Assembly: GCF_020283565.1 (NCBI RefSeq)
Contig: NC_060061.1
Location: 34,819,362 to 34,883,361 of the forward strand
Reading direction: 5' to 3'
DNA length: 64,000 bases
Source of the DNA: Trifolium pratense
Lineage: Eukaryota; Streptophyta; Magnoliopsida; Fabales; Fabaceae
Part shown: positions 42,091 through 52,016 of the stretch, piece after piece
How the letters are laid out: every line of letters starts with the position of its first letter
Numbering within the stretch: the first letter of the stretch is position 1
Notes under the pieces: model-generated
What the model saw: the letters and a program-made list of their open reading frames with translations, nothing else
Databases searched by the model: none
What the model was told of the DNA's origin: nothing
Made by a program: the position numbers and the translations under genes

Positions 42091-45000
42091 CTAAGAGTAC
42101 AATGACTTGAAGCCTTCTGTAAGAGGAACCACTTTTGCTGATAGCTTGGACTGCAATTTTGCTACAGCTTGATGAATATCCTGCAGATAAAGTGCTTATT
42201 TCACTCACTGATTTGTTGAAGAGGCACTTAACATTATTATAAAATGCAAATTTACTGTGGTGGTACTAGAGGTTAATGTTTATGCCCAATGTTAATCGTA
42301 AAAAATAGTGATTTGTTCAAATTTCACTATACTGCAAGTGCCGCTATAGCCACTATTTGACAACACTTTGTACTAAATAGAGTGTATTGCACAACAAAAT
42401 TAATCTGTTCGAAACGCAATAGCTCTACAAAATTAATTTGTTTGAAATGCTATAGCCACTATTTGACAACATTGGTTATGCTCCTCTTTGCATCTAAATA
42501 GTATCATGCACATATGACCATTTGGGGATGCAAGTCCATAGAACCACTATTGAAGGAAAACTATAACATTACCTCTATATTGTATCTTGATGAAAAATGA
42601 GTCAATAGAACTGTTTTGTTGCGAATCCACTGAGCATTTTCAATAAGCTGCATAATTAACACATGTTTATAAAATCAGGAAGCGTGAATTTGTCAGATCA
42701 GGTGTGTCTATGAGGTTCTAGGTTCTTTTATCTAGAAACGGCATGAGATCGAGTCATACACACAGTATGTCATAATATGGTTGAACTATCATGTAAAAAC
42801 TTCAGTTGGCAACAAAAAGCTGTTGATATGAAGATATGGCTTTAAATTGAACGTAGACACTTGAGTTGTACAATATAGCAACACAAAAGAGGAAGAAGCG
42901 AAGGGCATGCATGAGACCAGCAAAAGTTCATCTTTGTGCGCCTTGATTTTATCAAACGGCTTATAAAGTAGCCATAAAATAATGAAAGATGTCACCTTAC
43001 CTCAGATATATGTGTATGACCATGTTGGCGTGCATGCTCTACGCTGGTTGAATCATCTAGGAAAGTTGCCTGTTAAAATAGTTTCAACAATCGAATCAAA
43101 CAAAAAATATGTGATAACAATATAGAGGAAGTAAGAAATCATAGCCATAACACTTCAGTCACACAACAACTCCAAATGTTGCGCCATGGCTCCCCATTCT
43201 TATCCCTCAAAGAAAGCAACCCCTAAGTTATCAATTAACTCTAACACCATGAAATGAAAACTATAATATCGGCCTTTTTGTTCTTTGTTCTTGTTCATTC
43301 TAAGACTACAATAACCAAGTACAAATGAAAAGGCTTAAGCGAAAACTCCCGTGGCAATACATCAAATGGTATACATGAGCAGCTTAAAGGACAAGTTTCC
43401 AACTTGAGAGAAAAGGTTAAATTATAAATCCATTTAACTTGTGAAATAAGAAAAACTTTAAGGCCATTTGCTATAACTTCTTACATGGTTATATATTTTA
43501 AGATGTTGCCGCATACTTGATTTCTTAACATATATTGCAAATTTGTTCTATTACTATGGATTTCAGCTAATCGTGTATTGTTGCCAACTCTCAAAGACAA
43601 AATAATTGTAATCATTCTATTAAAAGATTGTCATGTACCTCAGTTATAAGAACTTTAGCTCTCAATGCATCAGCATTAAGTGGATCAAGCATAAAATCCG
43701 ATGTTGTATCCCCAGTGAAGGCCACCTCAGGCGATAATATAGTGTCTGTAATCTAGAAACAAGAGTTCATTAAAAGTAAAGATAACAAATTCAAATCAGA
43801 ATCGAGTTTGCGATATTACAAACCTCAACACCCGACTTTTTTATTTTCTCAATTTGTTTCCCATTCATGTGACTGTATTGTTTCCTCAGCTTTTTCCTAA
43901 TTGAGTAGACTACATAACCCTGCAAAATACAACCAGGTTTCCCTTGTCTTCTTAACAAAATTTCTGACCAAAAATATGTGGCATCACAAGACAATACTGC
44001 AGATGGTAACATGAATAATATACCCTTAACCTGCTAATTAGGGGCAAGTAATCTATTTAAAATGCTTCTAATATTGATACCTGGCTCGGTATAACATGTT
44101 GTGTTTTGAATGGTCGAACAACAAGGTCATTCCGTATTTCGTATGTCTCCCCTGAAATGAAAATTTACAAATCATTTCCTCATAGAGATAACCACTGACC
44201 ATCAAAGAAAGGCAAATGACACATACCGACATCCAAAGCAACCAATTCACAATTAAGTTCAACTTGGCCTAATGTCTCGTGGACATCGAGCAGCTTCTGA
44301 ACATCGTCTTTGATGCATGGAGGTACAAATACTGTTGGAGGTTTCAAATTGTATAAACCACGGGTTCCTACATACATTGGTAGCCCTCCCTAAATCATTT
44401 AAAATCATCATGAGCTTATATTCAATTTACACTCGTCAGCCATTGTAAAAAGAGAAATAGAATGCTAAAACTCACGGAAAAAGAGTATGAGGATGTGAAG
44501 CCAGATTTACAACAAATACATTGAGATTAACAAATACCTATAAACATGACTATGTTCTAGTAAAAATAATTACATTCTTTACTAAGCTCCATTAGAATCT
44601 ATTATGAATTTGACTTTCAATCAATAAAAATAGGGAAATCTGCTGCTATAAAGTTCTTGTTATAGATAGAAGGGTCATCCATTGTAGGTCTACTTTAGGC
44701 CTTTCCTCACAAATTTTCATCAATAATCAACATAGAGACAGTTAGCATAAAATTCTCTAGCAACACATGAAATAATAAATCTTAACAGAATTATACAACA
44801 AATGACATTTTTTTCTCTATAAAATCTCTCACATAAGTTGAAGTTAGCTTCTACGTCTTAATTTCTTCAGAATCTCTATCATCTAAACATATTTCAATAA
44901 GATGTGGTGTATATAAATGACCCAAAGTTCCCTCCTTTACTACTCTTAGTTAAAACTAGCTTCCACATCTTAATTTTCTCATTCTCTTTTAAATTATGCT

Positions 45001-45921
45001 TTGCCAAGAATGACATATGCAACGAACCTTTTCCTCGTATATTAACCTCAGTAAAAGTTAAAATTAACTACTCTGTCTTAATTTTCTCATAAGCTATCTC
45101 ATTTAAATAAGGTCAATGTTTTTAAAACCAAACCAGATATCGAACCAGTGACTCAAGATTATAGTTCAAACCGGGATTAAACAGCATTTCAAACTGCTCA
45201 AATATCTGAATCATAGATAGTACTTGTTCACATTTCGACCAGTTAAACCATCTAATTCAATTCAATTTTTAAACCATTTATTCAAATAGCATGCTATATG
45301 CCTATATGCTATGAAGTATGGACAGATACACTCAACACTGATAATAATTTGAGAAAATGATATAATTCAATGAATGTGTCAGTATAGTGTCAAACACTGA
45401 CGCATCTTTGACGCCAGAACACGTGTAATCCAAGAAGTGTCTGTACTTTTCCTTCTTGTTCTAATCCAAAAGCAAAACTACTAATCCAATAGCAAAAAAG
45501 GAAAAACTTTATTGGTATAATAAGCAAAAAAGGGTGAACTTACAATATGATCAAGATGAGCATGAGTAATAAAAACAAAATTCTGATGAATAGCTCTTGT
45601 GGGGCATCTACCAATATCAAAAGCACACTTAAATTCAGGAATAATAATACAAGTTTCATGTCCACCAATTGAAACCCCTTCAATTGAATAACCTTCTAAG
45701 TTCAAACCTTTACGATTAACCTGTGACTTTGCAACACGGTACTGTTCTTCATAATCAATTGCTTTGGTGATTTCTGATAAATAACCAGAGCCTTTAAGGG
45801 AATTGGGGATGTGGGTTTGGAGTGAAAATTGTTTTGGGTTATGAAATGGGAAAATTTGAGGGGGTTTGAAGGGGGAATTGGTGAGAGGGATTTGCATTTG
45901 GAGAGTTGAATGGCGAATCAT
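42091..45921 (-). CDS. TRZ2: Short-form tRNase Z, TRZ2-like (8 exons)
   Basis: Exons 45544-45921, 44227-44389, 44081-44151, 43824-43919, 43639-43752, 43001-43069, 42573-42647 and 42091-42180, all with GT-AG introns, give 351 residues, the size of plant short-form enzymes. tRNase Z cleaves the 3' trailer of precursor tRNAs so that CCA can be added. The metallo-beta-lactamase metal motif HxHxDH is HAHLDH at residues 120-125 (split from GGLPMYVG by intron 1). FTGDTTSDF supplies the next metal Asp, EATFLDD and HGHTHISE follow, and LLTHFSSRYN carries the last His. The N-terminal extension is Ser/Pro/Phe-rich and basic, consistent with a plastid transit peptide, as for Arabidopsis TRZ2. Intron 1 is about 1.15 kb and contains a MULE-type MITE. 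Cytosolic TRZ1 is the alternative, but it lacks such an extension. Confidence 0.92.
45311..45450. mobile_element. Short MULE-type MITE in intron 1 of the tRNase Z gene
   Basis: Left ATGAAGTATGGACAGATAC and right AAGTGTCTGTACTT are inverted copies. The core CACTGATAATAATTTGAGA plus a TGTCAGTATAGTGTC-like part match the element at 39667-39803. Ends are approximate. Confidence 0.5.
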
Positions 45922-46179
45922 TGGATTGGTGAGAAGGAAGGGTTTAGAGTGGGTTTTGAGAACAGACAGTGATACTGATGATGGTGTTTTTTGTGTGGTA
46001 GGGGAAGATAAGGTTAACTGGCTAGTAGTTTTTTTTTTGTTGTCTTATAAAATTAGTAAATTATTTGTTTTTGAATTTTTATAAAAATTTGTGGAGTTGA
46101 TCTACTTAACGAGATCTTTGAATTTAACGGTTGGATTGAAGAAATATAATGCCGACATCGAGTTATTAAGCGGAGTATG
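45922..46179. other. 5' flank of the tRNase Z gene
   Basis: AT-rich. TTAACGGTTGGATTGAAG near 46117 belongs to a dispersed repeat. No convincing TATA box. Confidence 0.35.
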
Positions 46180-47550
46180 GGTCCGTTTGGCCGGACTTTT
46201 TTACAGTGTAAAAGTTACTTTTAAAATAAAGTTAAAAGTAACTGCTTAACAAAAGTTAAAGTTATTTGATAATTTTTATTTTTTTTATTCTAAAGCTATT
46301 TTTTTGTTAAAAGTTGTTTGGTAAAATATATTTATAAAGATTTAAATCTATTACAAATTAAATTATCATGTAAATAAAAAAATAAAATGTTTAAAATATA
46401 AAAAATAGATACTTCCAATATTTTCTAATGAGGCGTTAATTTGTCTTGAATCTATTTTCTGATCTAAATTTTCAAATTCTAATTTTGAATTTATGAACTA
46501 TCACTTATAGACGATTTTTAATATAATTTTTATTAGCACCTTTATTTTTTAGATTTACATGAAAATGTTTTCTTTTGTAAGAAAGACAAATACAATTAAC
46601 TTAATTTAATTATGAGAAACTAATACTAGTGTAAAAGAAAATATTCATTCTGGCAAGTATAAAATGGTGTTTATTTATATATAATAGGATAAGATGGATG
46701 AGTATTTTATTTTATTTTTCATTGGATAAGTGTGGAAAATTCATAATATAGAAATAATATATAAAACAGTAAAACAATATGCAGATGATCATCACTATAT
46801 AAAATACCAAAATAATTTATTATATTCTTTTCAATAAAAAAATGTGAAGTCCTAGTAGAAAAACGTTAAGCAATAAATTAATTAGAAAGTGATGAAAATG
46901 AAATTGTGGCTAGTGAGTATCGAATGGGAGACTAAGAGTTCGTTTGTTATAGCTTATTTTAGAGAAAAAAAATTACTTTTTTTTATAAAAATAATCACTT
47001 TTAATTGTTTTGTGTCCGTTTGTTACAGATTTTTAAAATAATCATAAGCTAAAAATAATCAGAAAACAACTAAAAATGAGAAGCTACTTAGAGTAGCTTA
47101 TAAAATAATAGATTTTTTTTAGAGGAGAGACGAAAGAAATGTTAAAAGAAGAAAGTTGTTTGTAATTAAAAAAATCACTTTTATAAGTTGTATCCAAACA
47201 AACTAAAGATTATTTTATTTAAAAAAAGTGATTTTTATTATAATAAACAAACACAAAATAAATTCAACTTTTCTAAAAATCTCTAAAAACTAATCTCTAA
47301 ATTATTTTACATCAAAATCACTATTTTTTTAATCCGTAACAAACGCACCCTAAGATATTATGCTCCGTCTCCGTGTAAAGTTGTTTCAATGTATGTTTCA
47401 ACTACTTTTGATACAAGCTCCTTCCATTCATTTTTGTTCATTAAAATAAAAGTTTTTTTTTATTAAGTATTTATTTGAAATTGTGTTTGGCCTGAATTCT
47501 CCTTAAAATCGTAAAAAATAGAAAATAAGTCTGGCCAAACGGTACCTAAG
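46180..47550. mobile_element. Possible non-autonomous DNA transposon, about 1.37 kb
   Basis: GGTCCGTTTGGCCGGACTTTT at the left and AAGTCTGGCCAAACGGTACC at the right are imperfect inverted repeats. The interior is AT-rich, non-coding, and carries a nested MITE at 46936-47350. No matching target duplication was found, so the two ends may belong to separate elements. Confidence 0.4.
46936..47350. mobile_element. PIF/Harbinger-like MITE
   Basis: Ends GAGTTCGTTTGTTA and TAACAAACGCACCC are inverted with two mismatches, flanked by TAA (46933-46935, 47351-47353). Internal sub-copies of GTCCGTTTGTTACAG near 47008 suggest a rearranged or composite element. Confidence 0.65.
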
Positions 47551-47586
47551 TCAATGAAGACTTACTCCTTGAGTCAACGGATCCCT

Positions 47587-47588
<2 letters not shown>

Positions 47589-47667
<79 letters not shown>
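47589..47667. repeat. (TA)n microsatellite
   Basis: About 39 TA units followed by a short TG run. Confidence 0.95.
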
Positions 47668-47677
<10 letters not shown>

Positions 47678-47924
47678 CATATATATCATATGATTAATTC
47701 TCTCATCAATGATGTAATTTATTTTACGGAAAATGTTAACTAATGTTCTTTAGCTATTAGTTTAAAAATTAATTAGAGTAAATTTTTTTGAAACTTAACT
47801 ATTTATTTTTTAAATTATAAAAAAAAATGTTATTATTTTCAAAACAAAACTTATTTGTTTTGATTTTCTTAACTAATGCTTCAAGCACTAACTAGTTAGC
47901 ATACCCTTATTTTATAAAGTGAAC

Positions 47925-47992
47925 AGGGGTTTAGGTAGTACGTTATAAGTTCTGGGTTCGATCTCTAGTTCATTGTAAACAAAAAAAATATG
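47925..47992 (+). mobile_element. SINE-like fragment
   Basis: GGGTTCGATCTCTAG (B-box-like, near 47955) is followed after about 12 bp by an A run. It is preceded by GGTTTAGGTAGTACG at A-box distance. It is short and no target duplication was found. Confidence 0.35.
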
Positions 47993-48260
47993 TATCAACT
48001 TAATTTATTTTTTTGTATCAACTTATATAAACTATTAATAATAACACTCAATTATTTCCATATTGATGGCTAAGAAGCATAAAAAGAATACTCTTAAGAA
48101 AAGTGACAGTGGTATAAGAAATAAGAATATATACTAATTAGTAAACCAAAAAAAAAAAAGAATATATACTAATTACAACAATAACACTAACAAGGGAGTG
48201 TAAATGCTCCAAAAGATCATAAAATATATGACCAAATGCATGCATGTAAGTATAAAATTA

Positions 48261-48437
48261 CTATTTAGTGGAATTGTCAATGTAACAGGCACACATTTTT
48301 TTATGGACAATCATAACCTCGTGGACTATAACGAAAAATATGTGACGCTTGATGCGGCCTCTCATGGGTAGCATAACTCGCTGTTGCCGGCCACCACCAT
48401 CTCCGCCGTGACTCAACTTGTTCATTTTCTTCTCCAT
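48261..48437 (-). CDS. Possible small basic protein, 58 residues
   Basis: Minus-strand ORF MEKKMNKLSHGGDGGG... with a central basic core VMLPMRGRIKRHIF and a hydrophobic FFVIVHEVMIV segment. A TATATATA lies at 48504-48511, about 65 bp upstream of the start, and the local sequence is more GC-rich than its surroundings. I do not recognise the protein. The LPMRGRIKRHIF core vaguely recalls short plant proteins with an RGxIK motif, which is only an impression. No homology evidence; it could be chance. Confidence 0.35.
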   Translation of the reverse strand: MEKKMNKLSHGGDGGGRQQRVMLPMRGRIKRHIFFVIVHEVMIVHKKMCACYIDNSTK

Positions 48438-48511
48438 TTGATTCTGATTGAAACAATCTATCAGCTTGTATAGTTATCAGTTATCACATAAAGCTTGTAT
48501 TAGTATATATA

Positions 48512-50560
48512 GTTGGCGAGGGTGAGAAGATACTAGGAAGATGTGGCATGGACCTGTATACATTATGAAATTGATGGACGTATATATAATTTGACAAGAG
48601 AAGATACGTACTAATATTGTGGTTGACTTTATTTATCAAAAAAAAATGCGGTTGACTTTCCTTCAAAAATAAAATATCGTGGTTGACAATATTAGTATCT
48701 GACAAGATCCAGAAGAGTGAGCGTATCTAACAATATTTGTGTATTACTCTCTCAGCCGCCTCCCCCTTCCCCTTCTCAACCCTACTTTACTATTTTCTTC
48801 ATCCACCAAAAAGGGATAGTTTTTGGGTCAATTTTCGACCCAAAATCACCCCTTGTTCTTCATTTTCTTTTGATTTAAATGAGTGATTTTCACATATTTA
48901 TTTGTTTTGATATTTCGTCTTCGTACTGTATATTTTGTTGTCCGGTCTTTGTGCGCTGTATTGTTTTGTCCCGTCTTCGTATGATGTATTTTCACATATT
49001 AATTTCGATATAGTGCAGATTCAATCAATGCCAACTTTGGTGTCATCAAGACTACAGATTTGAAGACATAGATATTTCTGACACTCCAATATAGTCATAT
49101 TTAAATTTGAAAGCATATGCAATTTGTGATTTCATGTTATTAACATGTGAGTTTGTTCGCAGATTTATCCTTTTTTATTTTTAGCCACTTTGAATTTGTA
49201 TTGCATCGACGTACTCTATCAATTTTAATGAATGGATATCATTTATTTTAAGTAAAAAAAAATCTAGGAGAGTGAATAAAACGTTAGTAATATCCTAGGT
49301 GTGAAATTTGTCAAAATAAAAATAAAAATTATAGGTGTGAAACGGAACAATTTCCTATTAGAAGCCTCTAGAAGATATACTTTTTTTTTTACGAAGACTC
49401 TAGAAGATATACTATATAGTTATGTGTTTGGTTCTATAATTGATTTTGGCAGTATTGTGTTTGACAGAATTGATTTAGAAAAAATTGAGTTTGACAGAAT
49501 TGATTTATGTTTGGATACAATAATTTATAATTGATTGTTATCAATCCATGTTGTTTGGGTAATTTTAAATAAAATTGTTTTTGGAAGTATAATTACCATA
49601 ATGGACATAGATAAATTCATTTAACATACATTATTTTTATTTGGGTTTGTTTAACATGTGCAACTAAAAGTAGTAATTTTTTATTGAAAAACAACAATTA
49701 TTTATTAAAAATTATGCATTTAATATAAAATGGACAAATTTTAATACAAATTTCCTATTTTTAACTTTTTAATATGTATAAATTTGCATATAATAGAAAA
49801 TTCTTCTTATTATAGTACTTATTAAAACATAAAATAAAATTATTAAATATGTTTTTGGTACCAATAAATAATATTTTTTACAAGAGTTTAATGGAGATGC
49901 ACTGACAGTGTAAAATAATATTACACAGACATACAATAAGAAACCACAAATCTTCCATGTCATATGAAGAAAGTGGGGTGACGTAGCGGAATACATAGTT
50001 GTGATTGATTGATAGTGTAAAACGTGTAAAATTATTTTACATTATCCGTGTATATTCTTTTTTCTCTTTTTACAATACCTATAAATATTGTTAAATTATC
50101 TAACATAAAATTTAAATAACCAAAATAAAAAGTAAAATAAAATAATTAATGGTCAAAATGAAAATTAATAGACCAAAAGTAATATTTTGCTAAAATTTAT
50201 AAGAATATATATTGAGGTTAATTACAATAAAACATGGTGATATTGAATCATACTAAAGTTAATGACAACGTTTTCAGCAAACACGGGGATAGAAATAACG
50301 AGTAATTGGGGAATATGTGCTTTTTGATGATATAGATTTTCTTGCTTCTATTAAACTCACGTTTGGAGCCGAAAATCCATTTTCCCTTAGAAACCCAACA
50401 AACAGCAAGATAGCATGATGAAATCACGGTAGACCTAGTTAACGTACGTTTTTTGTCATATGCCGGTAAACCAAACATAGGCATAGTACGTGGTTGGTTC
50501 GGTGGCGAAAAGAATTGATTTTGGCATAATTGAGTTTAACAGAACTGATTTAGTCAAAAA
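48512..50560. other. Gene-free AT-rich stretch
   Basis: No ORF with a domain. Short direct repeats of TTGACAGAATTGATTTAG occur near 49460-49505 and again as AACAGAACTGATTTAG near 50538, probably remnants of one dispersed repeat. Confidence 0.45.
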
Positions 50561-50562
50561 GT

Positions 50563-50590
50563 TCTTATATATATTTTGTGACGGAGGGAG
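50563..50590. mobile_element. Truncated Stowaway-like end
   Basis: GACGGAGGGAG followed by TA is the right terminus of the Stowaway type seen at 41399-41657. No left terminus is found nearby. Confidence 0.45.
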
Positions 50591-50838
50591 TATTAAAATT
50601 CCGTAAGGTATATTATAGAGATTTAAATTTATTTTGGATGACTAAATAACTAACTTTAATTGATTCTCATTAGAAAACAAAGCTAAATCTAATTATTTAT
50701 TAAGTAAACTGTGAAACCAACGTTTTTTCATCAATTGTAAAAATTAAACAAACTGCTTGGTAAAAAAATTTGAAACCAATTCTCAAATAAAAATAATAAA
50801 ATAAAGTACAATGGCCCTTCAAAGCGGATCTGGTTTAC

Positions 50839-51560
50839 ATATATTTGTTTCTTTTATCTTCCAGTAAACCAAAGAGTCAATTCCTCTTATCATCCCTAGC
50901 CTCAAAACGCGGATACTGTAGCAGAAAAAAAATTGCAGGTGAAAGAAGAAGGAGCAAGCTTGAAACTTTTGTGTAATATTCTTCTTTCGGACGAATAATA
51001 ATAGAAGTTATTGATGACTATTATTAAGGGCAATAATGGAATAGAAAAAAAAAAAGTTTAACGGTTACCTAGGAGAATCGATTTACCTCAACGTGAAAGC
51101 TACAAATATTTGTTTCTTTTATCTTCCAGTAAACCAAAGAGTCAATTCCTCTTATCATTCCAAACCTCCCTCTATTTTGAAATTGACATTCTAATTTACA
51201 AAGTTTTTAACCTCTTTTATTGTTTAATAATTTATAAATGTTTTAAAATGTGTAATTTATTTTGTCAAAGTATTCAAGTATATTTTTTTTTGAAAAAAGT
51301 ACTCAAAATTTTTATTTAATAAACCAAACAGTCAATTCCTCTTACCATCCCTAACCTCAAGACGTGGGTACTATAGCAGGAAAAAAATTGCAGGTGAAAG
51401 AAGAAGGAGCAAGCTTGAAACTTTCGTGTAATGTTCTTCTTTCGGAAGAATAAGAATAGAAGTTATTGATGACTATTATTAAGGGCAATAATGGAATAGA
51501 AAAAAGTTTAACGATTACCTAGGAGAATTGATTTGCCTCAATGTGAAAGCTATAAATACT
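50839..51560. repeat. Direct duplication upstream of the copia LTR
   Basis: A unit of about 260 bp (50839-51106) recurs at 51320-51560 with about 93 percent similarity by eye, including AGAAGAAGGAGCAAGCTTGAAAC-type blocks and GGGCAATAATGGAATAG. A third, partial copy of its first 60 bases is at 51106-51170. The last copy ends just before the copia LTR. Confidence 0.8.
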
Positions 51561-51563
51561 GGT

Positions 51564-51740
51564 TGTTAGGTGTAATCTACCCTCTAAGAATCTAGTTTGA
51601 ATTGTAAGCATTGGGCTTGCCTATGGGCTTGTGGCTTGTGCTAGTTAGCTTGCTTGGCCCATAAGCTAAGTGTTGTAACTCCTATATAAGGAGCCTCCCT
51701 TGATTGTGAATGAATAGAATGCACACTTATGATCTTAACA
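51564..51740 (+). repeat. 5' LTR of a Ty1/copia element
   Basis: 177 bp starting TGTTAGGTG and ending TCTTAACA, with TATATAAG at 51683-51690 as TATA box. A primer site follows. Its partner LTR is outside the window, so the boundary rests on TG...CA ends and the primer site. Confidence 0.75.
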
Positions 51741-51742
51741 AG

Positions 51743-51756
51743 TGGTATCACAGGCC
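51743..51756 (+). promoter_or_regulatory. Primer binding site, initiator-Met tRNA type
   Basis: TGGTATCACAGGCC two bases after the LTR, one base off the canonical TGGTATCAGAGCC. Confidence 0.75.
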
Positions 51757-52016
51757 TGAAAGATCCTTTCTCATAACAAACACAGTTTGTTAGTTGTGTG
51801 CATAAGAAAAGTTAGTTACAAAATCAGAAAAACGGTTATCTTCATCTTCTTCCATTCTTTCTTGATCTTCTTCCTGCAATTCTTTCTTCCTTTCTCATCA
51901 TGACTGAGAAATATCGTCCTTCAGTTCCCAAATTCGAAGGATATTATGAGCATTGGGCCATGTTAATGGAGAATTTGCTTCGTTCCAAAGAAATTTGGAA
52001 TCAGATTGAAGATGGA

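Noticed and set aside
2240..47960. tRNA genes at pol III B-box matches (2245, 11745, 26540, 33145, 38775, 47955)
   Set aside because: None folds into a full cloverleaf with a discriminator end. A-rich tails and, where readable, flanking duplications identify them as SINEs or fragments.
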